NCBI RefSeq assembly: GCF_002858745.1
Contig: NZ_PJRO01000012.1
Location: 163,321 to 227,320, forward strand
Direction: 5' to 3'
Source: Mesorhizobium loti
GTDB taxonomy: Bacteria; Pseudomonadota; Alphaproteobacteria; Rhizobiales; Rhizobiaceae
DNA: 64,000 nt
Shown: positions 25,665 to 34,128 of the stretch, one piece after another
Position numbering within the stretch: the stretch's first letter is position 1
How the letters are laid out: every line of letters begins with the position of its first letter
The notes under the pieces: model-generated
The model's database searches: none
Seen by the model: only the letters and a program-made list of their open reading frames with translations
Told to the model about the DNA's origin: nothing
Program-made: the position numbers and the translations under genes

Positions 25665-25692
25665 TGCGGATGGCTGTGCTGAGTATATACTG
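25665..25692 (+). promoter_or_regulatory. Candidate sigma-70 promoter with palindromic operator
   Basis: TTGCGG (25665-25670) and TATACT (25686-25691) are 15-16 bases apart. The -10 box is inside the perfect 10-bp palindrome AGTATATACT at 25682-25691. The palindrome is a candidate autoregulatory site for the TetR gene that follows. A start point just downstream would exclude the GTG at 25692 and favour the TTG at 25740. Confidence 0.45.
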
Positions 25693-25739
25693 TGCGCGAG
25701 TGGGAATGGGAGCAAAACAAAAAAAGAAAGGCAACAAGA

Positions 25740-26387
25740 TTGCCCCAGACTGCGCAAACACGCCGCGAACAACAAAAGGCGGCATTGCGATCCGAACTCG
25801 TGGCCGCAGCTCACAAGCTGGTGCAGGAGGAAGGCTACGAGGGATTGACCATCCGCAAGCTGGCCAAGATGGTCGGCTATGCGCCGATGTCGGTCTATTC
25901 GTATTTCGCCGACAAACAGGACATCCTGTTTGCCCTGGCCGAAGACGCTTTCCAGATACTGGCCAGGCGTATCGAGCAGAATGCCCCCGATGATCCGATC
26001 GATGCGCTGCGAGCGGTCATGACCGAGTATGCGGCATTCGGCCTAGGCAATCCGAACGAATACCGCACCGTCTTCATGACCGAGAAGACGAAGCTGCCCG
26101 AAGGCCGCTCATTCGAAAAGCTCGACGAGGAAAACCCGGCGATGAAACTGCTCATCGACCGCGTCGAAGCCTGCGTCGCTGCCGGCAAGCTGAAGGGCGA
26201 TCCCCACGCCATCGCCACCATGCTGTGGGCAACCGGTCACGGCACGATCTCGCTGCTGATCACTTTCCCCTTTTATCATTTCGGCGACCAGCAGGCTTTC
26301 GTGAAGCGCATGTGCGAATTCGGCCTGGCAGCGTTGCAGGGTCAGGACATTCCTCCGCTCGGTGACCAGCCTCCCAAGAAATGCTGA
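25740..26387 (+). CDS. TetR/AcrR family transcriptional regulator
   Basis: A 215-residue regulator with the HTH in ELVAAAHKLVQEEGYEGLTI and LAKMVGYAPMSVYSYFADK. The C-terminal part resembles the TetR_C WHG-type domain (IATMLWATGHGTISLL). The start is uncertain: TTG at 25740 has AAAGG upstream and lies after the likely promoter, whereas GTG at 25692 would add 16 residues rich in K and E. It may control the preceding SDR-MaoC-kinase genes or itself. Confidence 0.82.
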   Translation: MPQTAQTRREQQKAALRSELVAAAHKLVQEEGYEGLTIRKLAKMVGYAPMSVYSYFADKQDILFALAEDAFQILARRIEQNAPDDPIDALRAVMTEYAAFGLGNPNEYRTVFMTEKTKLPEGRSFEKLDEENPAMKLLIDRVEACVAAGKLKGDPHAIATMLWATGHGTISLLITFPFYHFGDQQAFVKRMCEFGLAALQGQDIPPLGDQPPKKC

Positions 26388-26708
26388 GGCGATAGCAGGG
26401 CACTCGACCTCTTAAGGCGCCGGGTTTGCTGCCGGCCATCCTCTGTGAGCATTTTTTGGTTTCGGTGCGCGGTGATCGGACGGCCCCGCGCCTGCTACAA
26501 ACCGCACCAAATCTGGGCACCTTCAATCCGTCTTTCCAATGACTTGGCTCCGATGTGCGCACGGGACCAGGGCCAGCACTCCAACTACGTTCAAAGAAAT
26601 TCTCCGTACATGTACAATTTTCTCTTGAACTTTGTCGGTGAGAGGCATACATGTGCGATGCAGCGTACATGTACGGAAATAATTCATATCTTGAACCGGA
26701 GAAAGTCG
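26388..26708 (+). promoter_or_regulatory. Intergenic region with GTACATGTAC operator array and promoter
   Basis: The first 200 bases show no gene. Then two perfect GTACATGTAC palindromes occur at 26606-26615 and 26665-26674, with a half-match ACATGT at 26650-26655. Including flanks, the outer copies form 13-bp inverted arms (26603-26615 and 26665-26677). A sigma-70-like promoter, TTGAAC (26625-26630) and TACATG (26648-26653) with 17-base spacing, lies between them. Its -10 overlaps the central ACATGT. Confidence 0.55.
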
Positions 26709-26933
26709 ATGAAAACGACAGCTCTTGCCCTCGCCACCCTGGTTGCCCTTTCGGGCGCCGCCTTTGCCGGCGAAACCGTGAAGACCCATGCCCCCGCCAC
26801 CCATGTCGAGACCACCGTCAAGGGTAAGGTAGATTACACCTCAACCGGCTCGATCGAGCAGGCCAGCGGCAAGACCAACGGGCCGCGCCTTGGCCTCGAT
26901 GGTAGCCCATGGACTATGCCGGCCATCCGGTAA
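26709..26933 (+). CDS. Small exported protein, DUF680-like
   Basis: A 74-residue protein with a clear signal peptide (MKTTALALATLVALSGAAFA) and a mature part of about 54 residues rich in T, V and K, containing DYTSTGSIE. The layout and the TGSI-type segment resemble DUF680 peptides described from Mesorhizobium. Their function is unknown. GGAGAAAG precedes the ATG. It has its own promoter with a palindromic array and a strong terminator, so it is a monocistronic, probably tightly regulated gene. Confidence 0.7.
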   Translation: MKTTALALATLVALSGAAFAGETVKTHAPATHVETTVKGKVDYTSTGSIEQASGKTNGPRLGLDGSPWTMPAIR

Positions 26934-26964
26934 GGCTCCCCCCCTCCCTTACAGGCTGAACGGC

Positions 26965-26999
26965 AAAAAAGGGCGGTTGGATATCCAGCCGCCCTTTTT
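26965..26999. terminator. Strong intrinsic terminator (bidirectional)
   Basis: GGGCGG and CCGCCC (26971-26994) flank the inner palindrome TGGATATCCA. An A-run lies before it and a T-run after it. It ends the small exported protein gene and may also serve the minus-strand gene at 27053-27262. Confidence 0.85.
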
Positions 27000-27052
27000 C
27001 TATTGAATTACGGAAAGAAGCTTCGACGAAAGCGAAGCCGGAAGGCGGCTTC

Positions 27053-27262
27053 TTATTGCTTCGGCTTGCCCGGTCTCGCAGGCGCTCCCGAAATGGAAGT
27101 GCTTGTCACTGCGACCGGATCGCTGGCCGGAAATGTATCCTCCAGCCCCTCTTCCAGTTCTTCTTCGGCATCGTGCTCACTGTGCCGTTCGTGTTCGAAC
27201 GAACGCACCGCCTCTGTCTTTTCCGGTTTGGGCGACGCGGCGGATTTCGACGGACTGGCCAT
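27053..27262 (-). CDS. Small acidic conserved hypothetical protein
   Basis: A 69-residue hydrophilic protein with a central acidic run (DAEEELEEGLEDTFPASDP) and a proline-rich tail. The DTFPASDPVAVT motif recurs in small Rhizobiales proteins of unknown function. It has no signal peptide or membrane segment and is likely disordered in part. It is transcribed toward the terminator at 26965. I cannot assign a role. Confidence 0.65.
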   Translation of the reverse strand: MASPSKSAASPKPEKTEAVRSFEHERHSEHDAEEELEEGLEDTFPASDPVAVTSTSISGAPARPGKPKQ

Positions 27263-27321
27263 GGTAACTCCCTGTGTTCGGGCAGAACGGCGCGACCAGC
27301 CTTTGGTTCCTCGCTCGTCGT

Positions 27322-27363
27322 ATTAGAGCATCCTTTGCGCGTCCTTACGGGCGCGCGGCTCTA
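27322..27363. repeat. Palindromic intergenic element, family B
   Basis: The element reads TTAGAGC...GCGCGTCC-TTAC-GGGCGCGC...GCTCTA and overlaps the stop codon of soxG. It matches the element at 52495-52538 in arm sequence and layout. It can form a two-part hairpin downstream of soxG. Confidence 0.6.
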
Positions 27364-27933
27364 TGCCGCCGCGTCGCGTGCTGCCTCGGAAAGGAAAGTA
27401 AAGACATAATCCGAGAAGGAGCGCCAGCATTCGACGCGGAAAGCGTCTTCAGCCGTGCGATAGAGCACGATCTCGACCTTGCCGAAGATGGTGCGCGAAC
27501 AGCCACCAACGGGAAAAGCCGCCAGCGACAAGTCCTGCGGGCAACCCGCATTGAGCGTCGTTTCCGCGCCCGGGCCCGTCACGCCGATCGCCACATTGCG
27601 GTGCGACACGCCGACCGCCGAATGCAGTTGTTTGACCTTGGCGCAATCGGCCAGCAGGTCGCCACCCGCATCGTCGATCACCAGCCACTCGTCCGGCCCC
27701 AGCCACAGCGCAGTGCGGCCCCCCTTCGAGGTGGAGGTCTTCGGTTTCTTCGGCAGCGTCAACCCAAGGGCCTTGGACAAGGCAGCGAGCGAAGCTTCCG
27801 GCGCGCGCAGCGAAATGCGTTCAGCCGGCTCCAGCGCAGTCAGTGTAACGTGGGCAGCCGAGGCGTTGCGCCCCGCCAGAGCGGGATGACGTTCCGCCTC
27901 GACAATGCCAGTTTTCTGGGCAGCTTTAGCCAT
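27361..27933 (-). CDS. soxG: Sarcosine oxidase subunit gamma
   Basis: A 190-residue gamma subunit of heterotetrameric sarcosine oxidase, a GCV_T-related structural subunit. It shows LGPDEWLVID, VGVSHRNVAIGVTGPGAE and the C-terminal RVECWRSFSDYVFTFL. The start at 27933 gives an 8-base overlap with soxA; an ATG 18 codons upstream would lie deep inside soxA. It is the last gene of the soxB-D-A-G operon, and its stop lies inside a dispersed palindrome. Confidence 0.9.
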   Translation of the reverse strand: MAKAAQKTGIVEAERHPALAGRNASAAHVTLTALEPAERISLRAPEASLAALSKALGLTLPKKPKTSTSKGGRTALWLGPDEWLVIDDAGGDLLADCAKVKQLHSAVGVSHRNVAIGVTGPGAETTLNAGCPQDLSLAAFPVGGCSRTIFGKVEIVLYRTAEDAFRVECWRSFSDYVFTFLSEAARDAAA

Positions 27934-30916
27934 TGAGGCGCTCTCCCTTTTCGTCGAAGAACACCATGCCGGTGACTTCCACTTCAATCACCTTGTCCGG
28001 CATCGGCACATAAAGGGTTTCACCCGCGCGGTCACGGCCGCCGGCAATCAGCGCCAGCGCAATCGAGCGCCCGCAATTCTCCGACCAGTAGCTCGACGTG
28101 ACATGGCCGATCATCTTCATCGGGATCGGCTGGTTCGGGTTGTCGACGACCTGCGCGCCCTCCTCCAGGACGACCCTCGGGTCCTTGGTCCTGAGGCCGA
28201 CAAGCTGCTTGCGTCCCTTGGCCACGAGATCGAGCCGCGTCAGGCCGCGGATGCCGACGAAATCGGCCTTCTTCTTGCCGACCGCCCAGTCGAGACCGGC
28301 ATCGTTCGGCGTGACGGTGCCGTCCGTGTCCTGACCGACGATGATGTACCCCTTCTCGGCGCGCAGAACGTGCATGGCCTCGGTGCCGTAGGCTGCGGCG
28401 CCGTGCTTTTGCCCTTCGGCCCAGAGCGCTTCCCAGACCGCCTGTCCGTAGTCGGCCGGCACGTTGACTTCAAAGCCGCGATCGCCGGTAAACGACATGC
28501 GGAACAGCCGGGTCGGTACGCCGCAGATCTTGCCTTCGCGCACCGACATATGCGGCATCGCCTCGTCGGACATGTCGATGCCTTCGACCAGTGGCGCGAT
28601 GATGTCGCGTGACTTCGGGCCCTGCACCGCGATCACCGCCCATTGCTCGGAAATCGAGGTCAGCCAGACGTTGAGGTGCGGGAATTCGGTTTGGAGATAA
28701 TCCTCCATATGGTTCATCACACGGGCCGCACCGCCCGTCGTCGTCGTCACATGGAAACGATCGGCGGCAAGACGCCCGACCACGCCATCGTCATAGATGA
28801 ACCCGTCTTCGCGCAGCATGATGCCATAGCGACAGCGGCCGGCTTCGAGCTTTTCCCACGGATTGGTGTAGAGCAGCTCCATGAACTTGGCGGCATCGGG
28901 CCCGACCACTTCGATCTTGCCGAGCGTCGAGGCATCGAAAAGGCCTGCTGTCTTGCGCACCGTCACGCATTCGCGGTTCACGGCAGCATGCATGTCTTCG
29001 CCGGCGCGCGGGAAATACCAGGCGCGCTTCCACTGCCCGACATCCTCAAACACCGCGCCATGCTTTTCGGCCCAGCCATGCATTGGCGTCCGCCGCGTCG
29101 GGTCGAACAATGGCCCACGGGCGTGCGAGATGATGGCGCCGAAGGTCACCGGCGTGTAAGGCGCCCGGAACGTGGTGAGCCCGACTTCCGGGATCGGCTT
29201 GCTCAGCATGTCGGCGGCGATCGCCAGACCGTGCATGTTGGAGGTTTTGCCCTGGTCGGTCGCCATGCCGTTTGTGGTGAAGCGCTTGACGTGTTCGATC
29301 GAGCGCATGCCTTCGCGCACTGCTTGGCGAATGTCCTTGGCCGTGACATCGTTCTGGAAGTCAACGAAGGCCTTCACCGTCGTGTCCGGGCCGGCGCCGG
29401 GCGCGGAACCCAGCATGCCGCGCGACCAGATCTCGTCGGCATCGACTTTGGGTTTGCTGACCTTGGTCGCCTTGCCCCCAGCCTCCTTCGCGGCCTTGGT
29501 GCCGGCGGCATAGGCCTCGTCCATCGACGCGGCGAGACCGTCAGTGCCGTTGCAGGCGCCGACCGACACGCAATCCTGCGCATAGGTGCCGGGTACGAAC
29601 CGCTTGTCCTCATTGAAGGCGACCTTGCCGCGCGACTGCGAGAACAGATGCACCGACGGTGTCCAGCCAGCCGACATCAGCAGGGCGTCGATGGCAATCG
29701 TACGCTCGCCGCCGCCATTCTTCGGTTGCACGGTCATGGACGAGACGCGCAGCTTGCCGCCGACGCGCGTGACCGCGCGGCCGTCATGGATCTCTATGCC
29801 GGCGGCACGGGCCTGGTCGATCAATGTACCGGAGGGATTGTCGCGCAGATCGACGATGGCGGCGACATTGACACCCGCCTTCTTCAGATCGATCGCCGCC
29901 CCATAGGCGGAATCATTGGCCGTGTAGACGCCGACATTGCGGCCGACCGCGACACCATAGTGATTGAGATAGGTCCGTGCCGCAGAAGCCAGCATCACAC
30001 CTGGACGATCATTGTCGGCGAACACCATGTGTCGCTCGATCGCGCCGGTGGCGAGCACGACACGCTTGGCGCGCACCTGCCACAACCGCTCGCGCGGCAC
30101 ATCGTGGCCGGGGTCAGCCAGATGCTCGCTGACGCGCTCCACCAACCCGACGAAATTCTGCGCGTAGTAGCCGAAGGCCGTGGTTCGCGACAGCACCCGC
30201 ACATTGCCCATGGCTTTCAATTGAGCGACGATACCCTGTGCCCAGGCCCAGCCACCCTGGCCTTCGATGCGGGCGCCGCTTTCAAAGCGCAGCGCGCCGC
30301 CGAATTCGGCCTGTTCATCGGCAATGATGACACGCACGCCCGTCTCGGCCGCCGCGAGTGCGGCTGCAAGACCTGCCGCACCGCCGCCGAGCACCAGCAC
30401 GTCGCAATGTGCGAAGCGCGAGGAATAGTGGTCGGGGTCCGGTTGATCCGGCGCGACACCGAGGCCTGCCGCCGAGCGGATATTCGGTTCGTAGAGGTTC
30501 TTCCAGGCCGACTTCGGCCACATGAAGGTCTTGTAGTAGAAGCCGGCCGAGAAGAAGGGCGAAGCCACGTCGTTGACCGCACCCACGTCGAAGGACAGCG
30601 ACGGCCAGCGGTTCTGCGACTTGGCCGAGAGCCCGTCATAGAGCTCCTGCACGGTGGCGCGCACATTGGGCGTCTTGCGGGCGCTGTCGCGTGCGATCTC
30701 CACCAGCGCGTTCGGTTCCTCCGCACCGGCGGAGAGGAAACCGCGCGGACGGTGGTATTTGAACGAGCGGCCGACCAGATGCACGCCGTTGGCGAGCAGC
30801 GCCGAAGCCAGCGTATCGCCCTCGACACCGGTATAGGCCTTGCCGTCGAAGGTGAAGCGGGCCGTCCTGGCCGGCGTCAGCCGGCCGGCATTGCTGATGC
30901 GAAAGGCCCCGCTCAT
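27926..30916 (-). CDS. soxA: Sarcosine oxidase subunit alpha
   Basis: A 996-residue alpha subunit. It has an N-terminal 2Fe-2S-like ferredoxin fold without Fe-S (TFDGKAYTGVEGDTLASALL) and an NAD-binding Rossmann domain (DVLVLGGGAAGLAAALAAAE near residue 165). The C-terminal THF-binding aminomethyltransferase-type domain ends in GMVFFDEKGERLNG. With soxB, soxD and soxG it oxidatively demethylates sarcosine to glycine, giving 5,10-methylene-THF and H2O2. The ATG at 30916 overlaps the soxD stop (ATGA). The open frame continues 90 codons upstream inside soxD and is not used. Confidence 0.95.
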   Translation of the reverse strand: MSGAFRISNAGRLTPARTARFTFDGKAYTGVEGDTLASALLANGVHLVGRSFKYHRPRGFLSAGAEEPNALVEIARDSARKTPNVRATVQELYDGLSAKSQNRWPSLSFDVGAVNDVASPFFSAGFYYKTFMWPKSAWKNLYEPNIRSAAGLGVAPDQPDPDHYSSRFAHCDVLVLGGGAAGLAAALAAAETGVRVIIADEQAEFGGALRFESGARIEGQGGWAWAQGIVAQLKAMGNVRVLSRTTAFGYYAQNFVGLVERVSEHLADPGHDVPRERLWQVRAKRVVLATGAIERHMVFADNDRPGVMLASAARTYLNHYGVAVGRNVGVYTANDSAYGAAIDLKKAGVNVAAIVDLRDNPSGTLIDQARAAGIEIHDGRAVTRVGGKLRVSSMTVQPKNGGGERTIAIDALLMSAGWTPSVHLFSQSRGKVAFNEDKRFVPGTYAQDCVSVGACNGTDGLAASMDEAYAAGTKAAKEAGGKATKVSKPKVDADEIWSRGMLGSAPGAGPDTTVKAFVDFQNDVTAKDIRQAVREGMRSIEHVKRFTTNGMATDQGKTSNMHGLAIAADMLSKPIPEVGLTTFRAPYTPVTFGAIISHARGPLFDPTRRTPMHGWAEKHGAVFEDVGQWKRAWYFPRAGEDMHAAVNRECVTVRKTAGLFDASTLGKIEVVGPDAAKFMELLYTNPWEKLEAGRCRYGIMLREDGFIYDDGVVGRLAADRFHVTTTTGGAARVMNHMEDYLQTEFPHLNVWLTSISEQWAVIAVQGPKSRDIIAPLVEGIDMSDEAMPHMSVREGKICGVPTRLFRMSFTGDRGFEVNVPADYGQAVWEALWAEGQKHGAAAYGTEAMHVLRAEKGYIIVGQDTDGTVTPNDAGLDWAVGKKKADFVGIRGLTRLDLVAKGRKQLVGLRTKDPRVVLEEGAQVVDNPNQPIPMKMIGHVTSSYWSENCGRSIALALIAGGRDRAGETLYVPMPDKVIEVEVTGMVFFDEKGERLNG

Positions 30917-31209
30917 TTGGAAACTCCGGGCAGCTTCGAAGGCTTCGGCTCGCCGGCCTTGTAGGTCATCACAAACTTGTCGCTGACAGTGTCGCGCACC
31001 GCGTTGAAGAAGCGCGCGCAGCCATGCAGATGCCGCCAGCGCTCGTAGATGATCCCTTTCGGGTTCTGGCGGATGAAGAAGAATTTTTCGAAATCGTCGT
31101 CGCTGATGGCGGCGATATCGGTCGGGCGCGCGATGTGCGCCTCGCCGGCGTTGCGGAACTCGAGTTCCGGACGCTCTTCCTCGCAATAGGGGCAGCGGAT
31201 GAGAAGCAT
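30913..31209 (-). CDS. soxD: Sarcosine oxidase subunit delta
   Basis: A 98-residue zinc-binding delta subunit. The N-terminal MLLIRCPYCEEERPELEF contains the CPYC ligands, and HGCARFFNAVRDTVS is the typical C-terminal motif with the remaining ligands. The length matches the family (about 90-100 residues). It starts 10 bases after the extra gene at 31220-31648 and overlaps soxA. Confidence 0.93.
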   Translation of the reverse strand: MLLIRCPYCEEERPELEFRNAGEAHIARPTDIAAISDDDFEKFFFIRQNPKGIIYERWRHLHGCARFFNAVRDTVSDKFVMTYKAGEPKPSKLPGVSK

Positions 31210-31219
31210 TGTCTTGATC

Positions 31220-31648
31220 CTAGAGTTCGCCGTCGCCGATACGAGCACCCTGCGGCTGATCGCAGAGTTTCTCGCCGAGTATTTCGAAAGGCGCGACACG
31301 TTTGATCAGCGTCTCCACCGAGTCCGCCGGTGCGAAAAGGTCGCGATTGGCCATGTTGAGCAGGGTGAGCTGGAACGGGTCGGTGGTAACGATGACGATC
31401 CGAGGATCCTCAAGGTTCTCTTCACTGGAAGACGTGCGCTTCTCGACAAATGAAACAGTCTTGTGCCCGGCACTCCACACGCAGCCGAGATAGCCGGATG
31501 AAACCGAGAACGGCCAATCGTCCTCATGCGCCGCACGGCTGATATCCTGCAGTCGCACCTCGCTGACATCCGGAAGATGGAACATCCCCTTCTCGCCGGT
31601 CAGCACAAAGGGCGCAGCCAGAGCCATGGTCGCGGCCAGCGCTTGCAT
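31220..31648 (-). CDS. Hypothetical protein inserted between soxB and soxD
   Basis: A 142-residue protein of unknown function. The ATG shares a base with the soxB stop (TGATG) and its own stop is 10 bases before soxD, so it is translated within the sox operon. The N-terminal 16 residues are hydrophobic (MQALAATMALAAPFVL), which suggests export or a membrane anchor. The middle reads DDWPFSVSSGYLGCVW, faintly like the WPF-V-G-L-C pattern of DUF2511 secreted proteins. Standard sox operons run B-D-A-G, so this is an extra gene. Confidence 0.65.
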   Translation of the reverse strand: MQALAATMALAAPFVLTGEKGMFHLPDVSEVRLQDISRAAHEDDWPFSVSSGYLGCVWSAGHKTVSFVEKRTSSSEENLEDPRIVIVTTDPFQLTLLNMANRDLFAPADSVETLIKRVAPFEILGEKLCDQPQGARIGDGEL

Positions 31649-32901
31649 CAGTGCGCCACGGCGGCGGCGGCCGCCTCGTCGATCAGGCGCCCGCTGCGGA
31701 AACGTTCGATGGTGAAGGGCGCGTTGATCGCGTGCGGCTCGTCGCGCGCAATCGTATGGGCAAAGACATGGCCCGAACCCGGTGTCGCCTTGAAACCGCC
31801 CGTGCCCCAGCCGCAATTGACATAGAGCCCTTTGACCGGCGTCTTGGCCAGGATCGGCGAACGATCCGGCGTCACGTCGACGATACCGCCCCACGAGCGC
31901 AGCATCTTCATGCGCGTGAACATCGGGAACATTTCGCAGATCGCGTCCAGCGTATGCTGGAGGATATGCAATCCACCGGTCTGCGAATAGGAGACATATT
32001 GATCGGTGCCGGCGCCGATCACCAGTTCGCCCTTGTCGGACTGGGAGATGTAAGCATGCACGGTGTTGGACATGACGACGCAAGGGAACACCGGTTTCAC
32101 CGGCTCGGATACCAGCGCCTGCAACGGATAGCTTTCGAGCGGCATGCGCACATCGGCCATCTGCATGAGCACCGAGGAATGGCCGGCCGCGACCACGCCG
32201 ACCTTGCGCGCGCCGATGAAACCTTTCGATGTCTCGACACCGGTCACCGCACCGCTGGCGTCACGCCGGATGCCGGTGACCTCGCAGTTCTGGATGATGT
32301 CGACACCCCGCGCCGCTGCCCCGCGAGCATAGCCCCAGGCAACCGCGTCGTGGCGTGCGGTGCCGCCACGCCGCTGCAGCGTGGCACCCACCACCGGATA
32401 GCGCGCGTTGCGGGAGATGTTGAGCGGCGGGCAATAGGCCTTGGCCTCTTCCGGCGTCAGCCATTCATTGTCGATGCCATTGAGACGGTTGGCATGGACA
32501 TGGCGCTTCAGCACCTGCACGTCGTGCACATTGTGCGCCAGCATCATCACGCCGCGCGCCGAATACATGACGTTGTAGTTGAGGTCCTGCGAAAGCCCGT
32601 CCCACAGCTTGACGGCATGGTCGTAGATGCCGGCACTCTCGTCATAGAGATAGTTGGAACGAATGATTGTGGTGTTGCGGCCGGTGTTGCCGCCGCCGAG
32701 CCAACCCTTCTCGATCACGCCGACATTGGTGATGCCGTGCTCCTTGGCCAGATAATAGGCTGTCGCCAGCCCATGTCCGCCGGCCCCGACGATAAGGACG
32801 TCGTAGCTCTTCTTCGGCTCGGGCGAAGGCCACTGCTCTTCCCAGCCCTTATGGCCGCGCATGGCCTCGCGGGCGATGGCGAATACTGAATATTTCTTCA
32901 C
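31648..32901 (-). CDS. soxB: Sarcosine oxidase subunit beta
   Basis: A 417-residue FAD/FMN beta subunit of the DAO family, the catalytic subunit for sarcosine. The FAD motif is YDVLIVGAGGHGLATAYYL near residues 33-52, followed by GGGNTGRNTTIIRSNY. The C-terminal part has YVNCGWGTGGFKATPGSGH. The GTG at 32901 (VKKYSVFAI) is chosen because it restores the usual N-terminus and follows AGG at a proper distance. It is the first gene of the operon and is divergent from an SDR gene. Confidence 0.94.
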   Translation of the reverse strand: MKKYSVFAIAREAMRGHKGWEEQWPSPEPKKSYDVLIVGAGGHGLATAYYLAKEHGITNVGVIEKGWLGGGNTGRNTTIIRSNYLYDESAGIYDHAVKLWDGLSQDLNYNVMYSARGVMMLAHNVHDVQVLKRHVHANRLNGIDNEWLTPEEAKAYCPPLNISRNARYPVVGATLQRRGGTARHDAVAWGYARGAAARGVDIIQNCEVTGIRRDASGAVTGVETSKGFIGARKVGVVAAGHSSVLMQMADVRMPLESYPLQALVSEPVKPVFPCVVMSNTVHAYISQSDKGELVIGAGTDQYVSYSQTGGLHILQHTLDAICEMFPMFTRMKMLRSWGGIVDVTPDRSPILAKTPVKGLYVNCGWGTGGFKATPGSGHVFAHTIARDEPHAINAPFTIERFRSGRLIDEAAAAAVAH

Positions 32902-33106
32902 GTTACCTGGCCTCGCGTATGGCAATCGGGCGTCCGACGCGCGAGAAATATCACTAGCGAAACCTGGCTGCCATCCTTGCACTGTTTACGACAGCAATTG
33001 CCGTTTTGCGCCGTGTCCTGACTCGATCCGCCTGGCCGGTTTCGGGTGGTTTGGTTTCCATCGATCTGCGAGCAAGCGCCATCCACTCTCGGAAAGGAAC
33101 ACAACC

Positions 33107-33865
33107 ATGCTCGCTTTGACCAACAAGGTCGCCATCGTCACCGGTGCATCCTCCGGCATCGGCCGCGCCACCGCGCTGCTGTTTGCCACCGAGGGCGCCA
33201 AAATCATTGCCGCCGCGCGCCGACAGGCTGAACTCGATGCGCTGGTTGCCGAAATCGCCGAGGAAGGCGGTGAGGCAGTGGCGCTTGCCGGCGACGTCAC
33301 CGACGAAGCCTATGCCAAGGCGCTGGTGGAACTGGCGCTGGGCCGCTTCGACGGACTGGACATCGCCTTCAACAACGCCGGCGCCGTCGGCCCAATGGGA
33401 CCGGTGCCGGAAATGCCACGCAAAACCTGGGGCGAAATCCTCGATACCAACCTGACTAGCGCCTTCCTCGCCGCCAAGCATCAGGTCCCTGCCCTGCTGG
33501 CACGTGGTGGCGGCTCGCTGATCTTCACCTCGAGCTTCGTCGGCGTCACCGTCGGCATGCCCGGCATGGCCGCCTACGCCGCCGCCAAGGCCGGCCTGGT
33601 CGGACTTACCCAGGTACTGGCGGCCGAATACGGCCGCGATGGCATCCGTGTGAACGCACTGCTGCCCGGTGGCACCGACACCCCGGCCGCGACTTTCAAG
33701 ACCGCCGACGAGCGCGCCTTCGTCGAGGGCCTGCATGCGTTGAAACGCATCGCGCGTCCGGAGGAGATCGCCCGCTCGGCCCTCTATCTGGCCTCCGACG
33801 CCTCTTCCTTCACTACTGGCACCGCCTTGTTTGCCGACGGCGGTGTCTCCATCAACAGAACCTGA
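33107..33865 (+). CDS. Short-chain dehydrogenase/reductase (SDR)
   Basis: A 252-residue classical SDR with TGASSGIGRATA near residue 13, FNNAGAVGPMG and the catalytic MAAYAAAKAGLVG. The ATG at 33107 has GGAAAGGA upstream. It is divergent from soxB, with about 200 bases between the starts. A link to sarcosine metabolism is not evident; the substrate is unknown. Confidence 0.9.
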   Translation: MLALTNKVAIVTGASSGIGRATALLFATEGAKIIAAARRQAELDALVAEIAEEGGEAVALAGDVTDEAYAKALVELALGRFDGLDIAFNNAGAVGPMGPVPEMPRKTWGEILDTNLTSAFLAAKHQVPALLARGGGSLIFTSSFVGVTVGMPGMAAYAAAKAGLVGLTQVLAAEYGRDGIRVNALLPGGTDTPAATFKTADERAFVEGLHALKRIARPEEIARSALYLASDASSFTTGTALFADGGVSINRT

Positions 33866-34128
33866 GCGAGGAACAGGACAGCGACGAAACGCCCGGGCAC
33901 AATCGCAACTGTTTGAATTGACGGTTGCCTCCGGGCGCTTCATGCTGAATGGGTTGGCGGCGTTGAACCGCGCGGCGCGGCAAAAACCGCACAAGCCCGG
34001 CAAGCAACAGTGGACAATCAGTCCTGATTCTGCTATCAGCCGCCGGAATTCGTGGTGGAAGCGCCGCGGAGGCTTGTGGCTATTGCCACTTTGCCTAGTG
34101 ATTTCAAATTGTAAAGACAGGATCGCCC

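Noticed and set aside
28643..30964. A 773-codon open frame on the plus strand
   Set aside because: It is exactly antisense to soxA, whose motifs and length are standard. Its composition is typical of a GC-rich shadow frame (many H, R, D, G) and it has no family motif.
32902..33106. Possible glycine or THF riboswitch upstream of soxB
   Set aside because: I looked for conserved riboswitch cores and paired stems in the divergent region and found none.
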